Part shown: positions 35,787 to 45,621 of the stretch, piece by piece | Layout of the letters: every line of letters starts with the position of its first letter | Position numbering within the stretch: the first letter of the stretch is position 1 | From: Duganella sp. Leaf126 | GTDB lineage: Bacteria > Pseudomonadota > Gammaproteobacteria > Burkholderiales > Burkholderiaceae_D | Length of the DNA: 64,000 nucleotides | NCBI RefSeq assembly: GCF_001423125.1 | Contig: NZ_LMNW01000012.1 | Location: forward strand, 626,772 to 690,771 | Reading direction: 5' to 3' | Translations under genes and position numbers: made by a program | Notes under the pieces: model-generated | What the model saw: only the letters and a program-made list of their open reading frames with translations | Told to the model about the DNA's origin: nothing | The model's database searches: none

Positions 35787-36875
35787 TCAGTGGCCGGCCA
35801 GCGCGGCCGACCACAGCCCGAGGATCTCGTGCACGCGGTCGTCGGGCAGGTGCAGCAGGTTGTCGCCCACGTACAGCTCCACGTAGCAGTGCTCCGGCAG
35901 CGCCGCGTGCTGGGCGCCGTTGAACAGCCACACGCCATGCTCGCCGGCGATGCGGTTGCGGATCCCGAGCGCCTGGTCGCGCCCCACCGGCAAATGCAGG
36001 TGGAGCATATTGGCTTGCGGGCGGGCCGGGTTGGGCGTCAGCAGCGGGTAATTGGCAAGCTGCTGGTACAACCATTGCGTACGACGGAAGTAGTCGGGCA
36101 TGGCGGCCAGGCGCGCGTCGAACTGCATCGCCGCTGCCACCACGTACGGCGTGCGCTGGTACACATTGCCGCCCTGGCGCCGGAACCATTCACGGGCGCG
36201 GTCGATGAAGACGGTGTCGCCGGCGAGCATGGCGCCGCCCATGCCGCCGATGCCCTTGTACAGCGACACGTAGACGGTGTCGAAACCGGCGGCAATCTGC
36301 GCCACGTCGCGGCCATACCCGGCCGCCGTCTCCCACAGGCGCGCGCCGTCCATGTGCAGGTGGATGCCGCGGGTGCGGCAGTCATCCTTGATGGCAGCCA
36401 GTTCGTCCCAGGACGGGCACTGGCCGCCAAGTTCGCGCATCGGCAGTTCCAGCAGCACCGCGCCCAGCTTGTCGGGTACCGCTTGCAGGTCCGCCACGCC
36501 CCAGGGACGCTGCGGGTCGCCCAGCGGCAATGCCTTGAAATGATCGAACAACTGGTGGTTGCCGCGCTCGTGGCGAAGGATGTGGGCGGTCGGGTGCAGC
36601 GCCACCATCTGGCTGCCGCGTTCCATGCAGGCCAGGCGCAGCGCAGTCGCCTGCACCATGGTCCCGGTGATGCAGAACAGCGCGGACGGGTACCCCAGCA
36701 GGGCTGCTACCCTGGATTCGAAGTCCTCGATCAGCGCGCCGCAACCATACACATCGTGGGTGACGTTGTTGGCCTGGCACCAGTCGGACATGGCGGCAAA
36801 CAGCTGCGCCGGTGTCGGCTGCCGGTGGCCGGGCAGTATCGTGTGGCAGGTTTGGCGCAGTGCCGTGTCGTTCAT
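35787..36875 (-). CDS. Low-specificity threonine aldolase family, PLP enzyme
   Basis: This 362-residue fold-type I PLP enzyme belongs to the threonine aldolase / beta-eliminating lyase family, which splits L-threonine (and allo-threonine) to glycine and acetaldehyde. Seen are THDVYGCG near 39, the cofactor Asp176 in MDGARLWE and the Schiff-base Lys207 in VSLYKGIGG. The N-terminus differs somewhat from typical LtaE, so it may act on another beta-hydroxy amino acid. GAGGGG precedes the ATG. It is the last gene of a long co-directional run, 24 bases after the ABC exporter, though the functional link is unclear. Confidence 0.9.
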   Translation of the reverse strand: MNDTALRQTCHTILPGHRQPTPAQLFAAMSDWCQANNVTHDVYGCGALIEDFESRVAALLGYPSALFCITGTMVQATALRLACMERGSQMVALHPTAHILRHERGNHQLFDHFKALPLGDPQRPWGVADLQAVPDKLGAVLLELPMRELGGQCPSWDELAAIKDDCRTRGIHLHMDGARLWETAAGYGRDVAQIAAGFDTVYVSLYKGIGGMGGAMLAGDTVFIDRAREWFRRQGGNVYQRTPYVVAAAMQFDARLAAMPDYFRRTQWLYQQLANYPLLTPNPARPQANMLHLHLPVGRDQALGIRNRIAGEHGVWLFNGAQHAALPEHCYVELYVGDNLLHLPDDRVHEILGLWSAALAGH

Positions 36876-36899
36876 GGTGGCCCCTCACGTCCGCGTGTT

Positions 36900-38822
36900 T
36901 CAGTGGGCGGCAAGTCCGCTGTGGAACTGCAGCGCCGCCAGGTTGGCGTAGATGCCACCCAGCGCCACCAGCGCGGCGTGGGTGCCGGTTTCGACGATCC
37001 TGCCGTCTTCCATGACGATGATGCGGTCTGCACGCTGCACGGTCGCCAGGCGGTGGGCGATGATGACGGTGGTGCGGCCGACCATGGCCGCTTCCAGCGC
37101 GCTTTGCACCAGCCGCTCCGATTCCGCATCGAGCGCACTGGTGGCTTCGTCGAGCAGCAGCAGCGGCGGGTTTTTCAGCAGGGCGCGCGCGATGGCAATG
37201 CGCTGGCGCTGGCCGCCGGACAGGCGGACGCCGCGCTCGCCCAGGAAGGACTGGTAACCCTGCGGCAGGCGCTCGATGAATTCGTGGGCGGCCGCCATCT
37301 TTGCGGCGGCGATGACGTCGGCGTCGCTGGCATCGGCGCGGCCGTAGCGGATGTTTTCCATGGCGTTGGCCGAGAAGATCACCGTGTCCTGCGGCACGAT
37401 GCCGATGGCGCCGCGCAGCGTGTGCAGGTCGAGCTGGCGGATGTCGACGCCATCGAGCTTGATGGCCCCATGCTGCGGATCGTAGAAGCGCAGGAACAGC
37501 TGGAACAGCGTGGTCTTGCCGGCGCCCGACGGTCCGACCACGGCCACCGTCTCGCCGGGACGGATATCGAGCGAGAGGCTGGTCAGCGCTGCCGACTCGG
37601 GGCGCGAAGGATACAGGAAGGTGACATCTTCCAGGCTCAGCGATGCGCCGTTGGCGGCGCGCGGCGGCAGCGCCAGCGGGGTCGCCGGCCCCTCGATCGC
37701 CGACTTGACGGCCATCAGCTCGAGCAGGCGTTCGGTGGCGCCGGCGGCGCGCTGGGCGTCGCCCATGACTTCCGACAGCGCGCCAATGGCGCCGGCCACG
37801 ATCGAGGCGTACAGGATGAACTGACCGAGGTCGCCGCCCGTCATCTCGCCGTTAAGCACGGCGTGCGCGCCCAGCCACAGCACGAACACGATGGCGCCGA
37901 ACACCAGCACGATGGCGATCATGGTCAGCATGGCGCGCGCGCGGATGCGGCGCATGGCGGTCTGGAAGGCGCCTTCGACCGAGGCGGTAAAGCGGCGCGA
38001 TTCGATCTGCTCGTGGGTGAACGCCTGCACGGTGGGCATGGCGTTGAGGATTTCGCCGGCCATGGCCGAGGCGTCTGCCACGCGGTCCTGCGAATCGCGC
38101 GACAGCTTGCGCACGCGGCGGCCGAAGATGATGATCGGCAGGACCGTCAGCACCAGCAGGCCGATGATGATGGCCGACAGCTTGGGACTGGTCACGAACA
38201 GCATCACCAGGCCGCCGATGAACAGCAGCGAATTGCGCAGCGCCATCGAGATGCTGGTGCCCACCACGGCCTGGATCAGCGTGGTGTCGGTGGTAATGCG
38301 CGAGAGGACTTCGCCGGTCTGCGTGGTCTCGAAAAATTCGGGGCTCTGGGTGACCACGTGGCGGTACACGGCGTCGCGGATGTCGGTGGTCACGCGCTCG
38401 CCCAGCCACGACACCGTGTAAAAGCGCGCAGCCGTGGCCAGGGCCAGCACCGTGGCCAGGCCGAACAGCGCCAGGAACACCAGGTCCACGTGCTTGATGC
38501 TCTTGTCGCCGACGCTACCGGCGCCGGCGGCGGCGCCGAAACCGAGGTCGATCATCTGCTTGAACGCGGCCGGAATGGCCAGCGTGGCCGCGGCCGCCAC
38601 CAGCAGCGCCAGACCGGCCATGGCAAAGCGCCGCTTGTACGGCGCCAGGAACGGCAGCAGGCCGCGCAGGGTGGCGAGGCTGCCTTTTTCGGCCACGCGC
38701 GCGGTCGATGGCGCAGCAGGCGTGCTGCCGAGGGTACTGCTAGCGCTGCTGCTGGCGCTCAGGCTGGCATGCGTGCCGACATTTGTGCCGGCATTTTTGC
38801 CGGCTGCGGTGCTGTTGGTCAT
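36900..38822 (-). CDS. ABC exporter, fused membrane and ATPase domains (MsbA-like)
   Basis: This 640-residue half-transporter has an Ala/Ser-rich N-terminal extension of about 40 residues, six membrane helices (about 65-345) and a nucleotide-binding domain (about 400-630). The latter carries Walker A GPSGAGKTT, signature LSGGQRQRIA, Walker B LLLLDEATSALD and switch His in IAHRL. It most resembles the ABCB/MsbA-type multidrug or lipid exporters common in proteobacteria. It works as a homodimer by family. The substrate cannot be told. It lies 26 bases downstream of the AttH-like lipocalin gene. Confidence 0.9.
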   Translation of the reverse strand: MTNSTAAGKNAGTNVGTHASLSASSSASSTLGSTPAAPSTARVAEKGSLATLRGLLPFLAPYKRRFAMAGLALLVAAAATLAIPAAFKQMIDLGFGAAAGAGSVGDKSIKHVDLVFLALFGLATVLALATAARFYTVSWLGERVTTDIRDAVYRHVVTQSPEFFETTQTGEVLSRITTDTTLIQAVVGTSISMALRNSLLFIGGLVMLFVTSPKLSAIIIGLLVLTVLPIIIFGRRVRKLSRDSQDRVADASAMAGEILNAMPTVQAFTHEQIESRRFTASVEGAFQTAMRRIRARAMLTMIAIVLVFGAIVFVLWLGAHAVLNGEMTGGDLGQFILYASIVAGAIGALSEVMGDAQRAAGATERLLELMAVKSAIEGPATPLALPPRAANGASLSLEDVTFLYPSRPESAALTSLSLDIRPGETVAVVGPSGAGKTTLFQLFLRFYDPQHGAIKLDGVDIRQLDLHTLRGAIGIVPQDTVIFSANAMENIRYGRADASDADVIAAAKMAAAHEFIERLPQGYQSFLGERGVRLSGGQRQRIAIARALLKNPPLLLLDEATSALDAESERLVQSALEAAMVGRTTVIIAHRLATVQRADRIIVMEDGRIVETGTHAALVALGGIYANLAALQFHSGLAAH

Positions 38823-38848
38823 GTGTGGCTTATCGGTTATCTCAACTA

Positions 38849-39940
38849 CTACAATTTCATGGCGCGGACATAGCCCGTCAGTTCGAGGTAGGCGCGGCCC
38901 ACGCGCCGGCCGTCGCGGCGCAGCGTCACCGCACCTTCCCAGTACACGGCGCCGGTCGAGCGGCGCGAGTCGAGTTCCTGGTCGTCCTGCAGCGGGTCCA
39001 CCTGCCAGATGGTGGCGCCCGTGGTCAGGCGCAAGGCCACCGGATATTCGGCCCTGGTCCGGGGCGAACGCCAGCGTCGCAGGGTCGTGAATGCCACCTG
39101 TTCCGGCGCAAACTGCGTGATCTTACCGGAAGCGTCGCGCCATGTCGCGTGGGCCCATAGTTTATCACCTGTCTTGCTGCGGATCTGGAAAGCCATCAGG
39201 GCGCCGCCGTCGTCGAGGTTGGCGCCTATCCATTCCCAGCCAGCCGCCTCGGCGTCCAGCACCTGCGACGACCATTCGTGGTCGAGCCAGGAACGACCTT
39301 GCACGGCGACCTGTTTGCCGGCCCGGGTGATGGTGCCGGTGGTGCGCAGCTGCGGCTCGCTGTAGTAGTAGCTGGCCTGCGCGGGCAGACGCCCCTTGCG
39401 CGAAAAACCGCCGACGCCCTGCACCAGCACCGGCTGCGATGGCGCCAGCGTCAGTTCCAGGCTGAATTGCGCGGCGTCCACGTGCACCGCGTAGCTGCCG
39501 TCGGGCCGGCGCGCCATGCGCCAGTCGTCCAGTTTGACGTCGGTCTCGCCGACTCTGGCGTAGGCCAGGCCCAGTCCCTCGCGCGCGCTGCGCTGGTCGT
39601 GCAGGAGCTTGCCGTTGGCGGCGTCCGACAGCGCCGCATGGCCGATGATCAGCTGCTTGGGCGCGAACCGGCTCGGATTGGCGCGGTCGTGATCGCTGGC
39701 GCTGCGGAAGAAGGTGACCTGGTAGCCGAGCGACTTGCCGTCCGCCGTATCGACCCAGCCGGTGACGTACCACCACTCGGTCTTGTAGTCGGGATGGGCG
39801 CCAAAATCGGCCGGGAAGCGCAGCGTGGCGCCGGGCGCCAGCGGTGTGACCGGCGCAAATTGCGGCGCGGCTGCCATGGCTATTCCGGCGCCGGTGAACA
39901 GCAGGACCAGCGCGGTCAGCAGCATTCGTACAATGGTCAT
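38849..39940 (-). CDS. AttH-like / carotenoid-1,2-hydratase-family lipocalin
   Basis: This 363-residue exported protein has a signal peptide (about 1-25, ending GIAMAAAP). It is followed by the two-lipocalin fold of the AttH/CrtC family: FPADFGAHPDYKTEWWYVTGW near 44-64, GRSWLDHEWSS near 210 and WEWIGANLDDG near 230. Such proteins are commonly encoded with a MacB/FtsX-like ABC transporter (attEFGH type) and act in the periplasm on an unknown, probably lipidic, ligand. Here the start ATG overlaps the stop of the permease gene by one base (TGATG), confirming the pairing. The longer frame upstream is a shadow of the permease. Confidence 0.9.
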   Translation of the reverse strand: MTIVRMLLTALVLLFTGAGIAMAAAPQFAPVTPLAPGATLRFPADFGAHPDYKTEWWYVTGWVDTADGKSLGYQVTFFRSASDHDRANPSRFAPKQLIIGHAALSDAANGKLLHDQRSAREGLGLAYARVGETDVKLDDWRMARRPDGSYAVHVDAAQFSLELTLAPSQPVLVQGVGGFSRKGRLPAQASYYYSEPQLRTTGTITRAGKQVAVQGRSWLDHEWSSQVLDAEAAGWEWIGANLDDGGALMAFQIRSKTGDKLWAHATWRDASGKITQFAPEQVAFTTLRRWRSPRTRAEYPVALRLTTGATIWQVDPLQDDQELDSRRSTGAVYWEGAVTLRRDGRRVGRAYLELTGYVRAMKL

Positions 39941-42513
39941 CACCAGTCCTCCCGCACGGCGCGGATCGGACCGCCCGACAATGATTGGCGTCCTGCCAGC
40001 AGCGCGGTCAGGGCCGCCGCAGCCAGCAGCAGCGCTGCCACCGCCGCCACCAGGCCCCAGGGCAGGTGCAGCTGCATGGTCCAGTGGAACGACTGCGGAT
40101 TGACCACGAACACCAGGATCAGGCTGATCACCCAGCCGAGCACGAAACCGGTGACGATGCCGAGCGCCGTCAGCGCACCGCCCTCGATGGCCAGGATGGC
40201 GAGGATCTGGCGTTGCGTGACGCCCACGTGGCGCAGCATGCCGAATTCCCGGGACCGCGCCAGCGTCTGCGCCGAAAACGTGGCAGCCACGCCGAACAGG
40301 CCGATGACGATGGCGATCGCCTCGAGCAGATAGGTGATGGCAAAGCTGCGGTCGAAGATCTTCATCGACATGTCGCGGATGTCCGACGGCGTGCTGATAT
40401 CGAGCGTGGCGGCGAACGGCAGCGCTTTCAGGGCCCGTTGGGCGGCCGCCAGGCCGGCGCTGCCATCCTTGAGCCACAGCGCGACGCTGCTGGTGTCCTG
40501 GTCGCCGGTGATGGCGCGATAGTCGCTCAGGCGCATCTGGATCGAGCCGGTGGGCCGGGCATAGTCGCGCCAGACGCCGGCGACCGTGAACGCGTGCTGG
40601 CGTCCTGCCAGCGGCAGCGCGATCCGGCTGCCTGCCTGCATGCCGTACAGATCGACCATCGCTTCCGAGATCCACACGGGCGGCGGCTCGCCGGCGCCAG
40701 GTGCGCGGCTTGCACCGACCAGGGCCAGCACCTTGCCCGGATCGGCAGCATCGACGTTGCGGGCGATCAGCGCCACTGCCGGGCGGCCTGCCGCCAGCGC
40801 GATCGGCTGCACGCGCAGGAAGTCGGTGCCGTCCACCCTGGGCAGGGCGGCGATCGCTGCCTGCTCGGCCGGGCGCAAGCCGGCCGTGGCGCCGCCGCTG
40901 ACGGTGCTGACATAGATGTCGGCCGGCAGGATGTGGCGCATCCAGTCGTCGAGCGACACCCGGAAGCTGGTCACCATGATGGCCATCGCCACCATCAGGC
41001 TAAAGCTCGACAGCACCCCGCCGAGTGCAATGCCGGCCTGGCTCGATGCATTGGCCAGCCGCGCCAGCGTCAGCGTCAGCACCGGTGAGGCGCCGGGTCG
41101 GCCGGCGACCAGCGTATTCCAGCGCCGGTGCGCGGCGCGGAACACGGCGCCCGCCAGGCGCGGCATCAGCGCGATCACCGCCACCAGCAGCAAGGCGATC
41201 GACAGGTAGCCGAAGATCGGCAGTTCGAAGACGGGCGGCGCCTGCGACAGCAGTGCGGCCAGCGCGATGCCGGCCAGCGGCGGCCACACGGTCGCCAGGC
41301 GCGAAATGGCCGCCTCCTCGGTGCCGGACTTGAGCGCCACGGCCGGCTTGGCGCGCGCCGCGTCCCACGCCGGGGCCGCGCAGCCGAGCAGGGCGACGGT
41401 GACGCCGAGCGCAAAATACACGCCGGCAGCTACCGGTGTGAAGTGCACGGTGGGGCGCACGCCCGAGAAAAAGCCGGCGCCCAGATCGGCGCCCATGAAA
41501 TGCAGCGCGGCGGCGGCCAGACCGTAGCCGGCAGCGATACCGATCGCCGATCCCAGCATGCCCAGGCACAGCCCTTCGAGCAGGATCTGGCGCAGCAGCG
41601 TCCGCCGCTCCATGCCCAGCACGCGCAGCAGTGCGAACTGGCTGCGGCGCCGGATCACCGACAGGGCCTGGGTGGAGAATACCAGGAAGGCCCCCGTAAA
41701 CAGCGCCACCAGCGCCAGCACGGTCAGGTTGACGCGGTAGGCGCGGCTCATGCCCTCGTTGCGGCTGCTCTGGTCTTCGTCGTTGGGCTGGTTGACCAGG
41801 AAACGGCCCGGATAGTCGCGCTGCAGCTGCTGCTGCAGCATCTGCTTGAATGTGTCGCGGTTGACGCCGTCGCGCAGCTTGAGATCCACGCGCGACAGCT
41901 TGCCCAGCCGGTCGAAGCGCCACTGGGCGGCGCCGATATCCATCACGCCCAGCCGCTGGCCCGCGCGCGCGCGTTGCAGCGGCCCCGCATACCGCAGCGC
42001 CACTGTGCCCACGCCGAGCTGGAAGCGCAATGGTTCGGCCGCTTTTGCCGCCAGCCACTGGCCGGCGGACGGCGACAGGAAAATCGCGTCGTCGGCCAGC
42101 GTGTCCTGCAAATGCGCCTCGTCCGGCGCGCCAACCAGGTCGGGGGTGACGAAGCCGGCCCGGAAGACGTCGATGCCGATGATCTTGAGCGCAGTGCGCT
42201 GGCCGGGCACCGAGGCTTCCAGCTCGAGCACGGGCGAGGCGACCGCCACGCCGGGCAGCGTTGCCAGCAGCGGGTAGACGGCTTCGTCGAACAGCGGTTC
42301 GGTGCCGCGCACCTGCACGTCGGCCACGCCCGACAGGCCCTTGATGGCGGACGAGAACTCGTTGAAGGCGGCCGCGTTGATCAGGTGGATGGCAAAGCCG
42401 AGCGAGATGCCGATGGCGATTGCCGCCACCGCCACCAGCGTGCGCACCGGGTGCGCGCGCCACTCGCCGAGCAGCAGCCAGCTTCGCAAGCGTCCCGGCG
42501 CCATGGTCGTCAT
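39940..42513 (-). CDS. FtsX-like ABC permease, duplicated (AttF/AttG type)
   Basis: This 857-residue permease is built from two FtsX-like halves. The layout is: a first helix near 20-45; a large periplasmic domain; three helices near 265-385 (LALVALFTGAFLVFSTQ, LRVLGMERRTLLRQ); a central helix pair; a second periplasmic domain; and three C-terminal helices (IGLFGVAATFSAQTLARSREFGMLRHVG). It is the membrane part of an att-like exporter or lipoprotein-handling system. The usual ATP-binding gene is not next to it and is not elsewhere in this neighbourhood. The start ATG at 42513 overlaps the DUF4124 stop (TGATG). Confidence 0.88.
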   Translation of the reverse strand: MTTMAPGRLRSWLLLGEWRAHPVRTLVAVAAIAIGISLGFAIHLINAAAFNEFSSAIKGLSGVADVQVRGTEPLFDEAVYPLLATLPGVAVASPVLELEASVPGQRTALKIIGIDVFRAGFVTPDLVGAPDEAHLQDTLADDAIFLSPSAGQWLAAKAAEPLRFQLGVGTVALRYAGPLQRARAGQRLGVMDIGAAQWRFDRLGKLSRVDLKLRDGVNRDTFKQMLQQQLQRDYPGRFLVNQPNDEDQSSRNEGMSRAYRVNLTVLALVALFTGAFLVFSTQALSVIRRRSQFALLRVLGMERRTLLRQILLEGLCLGMLGSAIGIAAGYGLAAAALHFMGADLGAGFFSGVRPTVHFTPVAAGVYFALGVTVALLGCAAPAWDAARAKPAVALKSGTEEAAISRLATVWPPLAGIALAALLSQAPPVFELPIFGYLSIALLLVAVIALMPRLAGAVFRAAHRRWNTLVAGRPGASPVLTLTLARLANASSQAGIALGGVLSSFSLMVAMAIMVTSFRVSLDDWMRHILPADIYVSTVSGGATAGLRPAEQAAIAALPRVDGTDFLRVQPIALAAGRPAVALIARNVDAADPGKVLALVGASRAPGAGEPPPVWISEAMVDLYGMQAGSRIALPLAGRQHAFTVAGVWRDYARPTGSIQMRLSDYRAITGDQDTSSVALWLKDGSAGLAAAQRALKALPFAATLDISTPSDIRDMSMKIFDRSFAITYLLEAIAIVIGLFGVAATFSAQTLARSREFGMLRHVGVTQRQILAILAIEGGALTALGIVTGFVLGWVISLILVFVVNPQSFHWTMQLHLPWGLVAAVAALLLAAAALTALLAGRQSLSGGPIRAVREDW

Positions 42514-43043
42514 CAGCGTCCGCACTCCAGGGCCAGCAGGTCGGCAGCGCGGCGCGCCCTGGTGCGGGCGGCGTCGCTGTTGCTGCCGCTGGCGCGGCGG
42601 GCGTCGTCGTCGGCCCACTGGCGCTGCAGGCGCAGCTTGTCGCAGCGGCGCTGGCGGACCGCGGCTGCCTGCGCGACTTTGGCGTCCTGCTTCGCTTGCT
42701 GGTCCTCGCGCGCCAGGCGCGATTTCTCGAGCGCCAGCGCTTCCTTGCGCATGCGGGTCAGGCTGGCCGCTGCTGCCGGGTCGGCGGGCGGCGCCGCCTG
42801 GCGCGCCAGGGTGCTGGCCGATGTCGCCGACTGCGGGCAGGGCCGGTCGCTGTAGCTGAGCTTGCCATCGACCAGGCACTTGTGGATGTCCTGCGCAGCA
42901 GCCGGGGCCAGCGGCAGCGCGCTGGCGACAAGCAGCGCGGTCGAGAGTAGACCCGATGGTCCGCTGCGATGCGAGCGGACGTGGGCGGGGCGACTGGAGG
43001 ACGGAGAAGTGAACATGCAGAAAGTCATGATGGTCCCGTTCAT
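42513..43043 (-). CDS. DUF4124-domain periplasmic protein
   Basis: This 176-residue protein has a hydrophobic export segment near 30-50 (LLSTALLVASALPLAPAAAQ), then the DUF4124 signature (IHKCLVDGKLSYSDRPCP, 53-70, with a Cys pair), and a charged coiled-coil tail (about 95-175) ending in LALECGR. DUF4124 proteins are small periplasmic proteins of unknown function, common in beta- and gamma-proteobacteria. The first ATG at 43043 overlaps the stop of the oxidase gene (ATGA). A second ATG at 43028 is also possible. Its stop overlaps the permease start by one base, so it is embedded in the coupled gene chain. Confidence 0.82.
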   Translation of the reverse strand: MNGTIMTFCMFTSPSSSRPAHVRSHRSGPSGLLSTALLVASALPLAPAAAQDIHKCLVDGKLSYSDRPCPQSATSASTLARQAAPPADPAAAASLTRMRKEALALEKSRLAREDQQAKQDAKVAQAAAVRQRRCDKLRLQRQWADDDARRASGSNSDAARTRARRAADLLALECGR

Positions 43044-44458
43044 AAAATTTTACCGGGATTCATGATACCGAGCGGGTCGAGCGCAGCCTTGATGGTCCGC
43101 ATCAGGTCCAGTTCCACCGCCGACTTGTGGCGCACCAGCGCGTCGCGCTTGAGTGCGCCGATGCCGTGCTCGGCCGAGATCGAGCCGCCGAACGCTTCCA
43201 CGCTGTCGTACACCACGCGGTTGACCTCGTCCTGCCGGTGCAGGAACTGTTCGTGCGGTACGCCCGCGGGCGGCGCCACGTTGTAGTGCAGGTTGCCGTC
43301 GCCGACGTGGCCGAAGCACACGAGCTGGCAGCCGGGGAAGGCCGCCTCGAGCCTGGGCCCGGTGGCAGCGATGAAATCGGCGATGCGCGAGACGGGCAGC
43401 GCGATATCGTGCTTGATGTTCTTTCCGGCCCTGGCCTGGGCCAGCGGAATATGTTCGCGCAGCTGCCACAGGCCGGTGGACTGAGCGATCGACGTGGCCA
43501 CCACGGCGTCGTCGATGACGCCGCCGTCCAGCGCCGCGCCGATGGCCCGTTCCAGCAGGCCGACGGCGTGCTGCTCGGATTCGCTGCTCGACAGTTCCAG
43601 CAGCACCGATTGCGGGGGCGGCGGTGCAAACGGTTGCGGCAGTTGCGGGAATTGCTGCGCCACCAGCTGCAGGCAGTAGCGCGACATCAGCTCGAAACCG
43701 GTCAGGCTGGCGCCGCAGTAGTCTTGCATCAGGCTCAGCAGCCGCAGCGCATGGGCCGGGGAGGGCATGGCCGCCAGCGCGGTGATCGCCGCCTTCGGCT
43801 GCGGATACAGCTTGAGGACAGCGCCGGTGATCACGCCCAGCGTCCCTTCGGCGCCGATGTACAGGTCGCGCAGGTCGTAGCCGGTATTGTCCTTGCGCAG
43901 GCCGCGCAAGCCGTTCCAGATCTCGCCCTGCGGCGTCACCACTTCCAGGCCCATGCACAGCTCGCGCGTGTTGCCGTAACGGAGCACCGCCGTGCCGCCG
44001 GCATTGGTGGCCAGGTTGCCGCCGATCGTGCAGCTGCCTTCGGCTGCCAGCGACAGCGGGAACAGGCAGCCGTGCGCGGCAGCGGCCTGCTGCACGTCGT
44101 GCAGGATGCAGCCGGCATCGACAATCATGGTGCGGTTGACCGGATCGACCTGGCGCACGGCGTTCAGGCGCGCCAGCGACAGCAGGACGGCGCGGCCGCC
44201 GGTGTCCGGCACGCTGCCCAGTACCAGGCCGGTATTGCCGCCTTGCGGCACGATCGGCACGCGCGAGCGGGCGCAGGCGCGCACCAGCGCCGCCACCTGC
44301 GCGGTGGTGGCCGGTCGCAGCACGGCCAGCGCCCGGCCCGTGTGGCGCGCGCGCTGGTCGGTCAGGAACGCGGCCTTGTCGGTGTCGAGTTCGAGCACGT
44401 GGGGCGCGCCGACGATGGCGCGGCACTGGTCGAGGAAGGCGCCGGCGGTATCCGTCAT
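43040..44458 (-). CDS. FAD-linked oxidase, D-2-hydroxyacid dehydrogenase type
   Basis: This 472-residue flavoprotein is of the FAD_binding_4 / FAD-oxidase C group (GlcD, D-lactate or D-2-hydroxyglutarate dehydrogenase). The FAD-binding part shows VPQGGNTGLVLGSVP near 72 and AAEGSCTIGGNLATNAGG near 140. The C-terminal substrate domain shows CFGHVGDGNLHYN near 390 and SISAEHGIGALKR near 435, the His/Glu-containing segments conserved in the family. The physiological substrate is open. The ATG overlaps the DUF2069 stop (ATGA), and the stop overlaps the DUF4124 start, so it is tightly coupled on both sides. Confidence 0.92.
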   Translation of the reverse strand: MTDTAGAFLDQCRAIVGAPHVLELDTDKAAFLTDQRARHTGRALAVLRPATTAQVAALVRACARSRVPIVPQGGNTGLVLGSVPDTGGRAVLLSLARLNAVRQVDPVNRTMIVDAGCILHDVQQAAAAHGCLFPLSLAAEGSCTIGGNLATNAGGTAVLRYGNTRELCMGLEVVTPQGEIWNGLRGLRKDNTGYDLRDLYIGAEGTLGVITGAVLKLYPQPKAAITALAAMPSPAHALRLLSLMQDYCGASLTGFELMSRYCLQLVAQQFPQLPQPFAPPPPQSVLLELSSSESEQHAVGLLERAIGAALDGGVIDDAVVATSIAQSTGLWQLREHIPLAQARAGKNIKHDIALPVSRIADFIAATGPRLEAAFPGCQLVCFGHVGDGNLHYNVAPPAGVPHEQFLHRQDEVNRVVYDSVEAFGGSISAEHGIGALKRDALVRHKSAVELDLMRTIKAALDPLGIMNPGKIL

Positions 44459-44862
44459 TTGACCTTGTTGACCTTTACCTTGTCGAGCAGTTCCCTGGCC
44501 AGCTTCTTGGCGGCGCGCTTGTACGGATGCAGGTACAGCAGTGCGCAGACGAAATACACGCAGACGATGATGGCCTCGCCCCAGCCGAGCCAGGCAGTGT
44601 CGCGGTCGGTGTCGCTCCAGCCGCGCACCACGCCCTCGGTGAAGTACAGCAGGATCATCATCGAGGTCCACTGCAGCGTGTACAGGTCGCGCTTCCAGAC
44701 GCCGTACAGCGGCAGCAGCAGCGGCGCGGCCTTGAGCACCAGCCAGGAGCCGCCCGGTTTCAGCGGTGCGATCGCCATTTCCCACAGCACGCACCAGGCG
44801 ATCAGCAGCACCAGGCTGCCGACGGCGCCCCAGTGGAAATACTTGTGCATGGTGGTGTGCAT
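44455..44862 (-). CDS. DUF2069 small membrane protein
   Basis: This 135-residue protein has about four membrane helices (about 10-32, 38-53, 63-77, 92-110) and a Lys-rich cytoplasmic end. The WEMAIAPLKPGGSWLVLKAAPLLLPLYG and YTLQWTSMMILLYFTEGVVR segments are typical of DUF2069. Family function is unknown, but these genes are frequent neighbours of wrbA in proteobacteria. The GGAGATCGCC ribosome site selects the ATG at 44862. It lies 23 bases after wrbA and overlaps the oxidase gene by 4 bases. Confidence 0.87.
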   Translation of the reverse strand: MHTTMHKYFHWGAVGSLVLLIAWCVLWEMAIAPLKPGGSWLVLKAAPLLLPLYGVWKRDLYTLQWTSMMILLYFTEGVVRGWSDTDRDTAWLGWGEAIIVCVYFVCALLYLHPYKRAAKKLARELLDKVKVNKVK

Positions 44863-44885
44863 GGCGATCTCCGTGTCACGGTCGG

Positions 44886-45527
<642 letters not shown>

Positions 45528-45621
45528 TTAAGCGGGCGCTGGCGGTGTGAGTATCGGTATGAGTATCCCTTGCACCGACCACATCGACCGCCCGGCAGTG
45601 CCTGAAATCCGATTATCGCTC

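Noticed and set aside
35689..36189. A 167-codon upstream extension of the helicase frame.
   Set aside because: It lies over the aldolase coding sequence in another frame. The helicase Q-motif begins right after the ATG at 35688.
35742..38873. A 1043-codon plus-strand frame opposite the aldolase and ABC exporter, and similar frames opposite the M16C peptidase and the lol genes.
   Set aside because: Same artefact; the minus-strand genes have clear motifs, ribosome sites and family lengths.
39941..40675. An upstream extension of the lipocalin frame that would make a fusion protein.
   Set aside because: It runs inside the permease gene in another frame; the signal peptide starts at the ATG at 39940.
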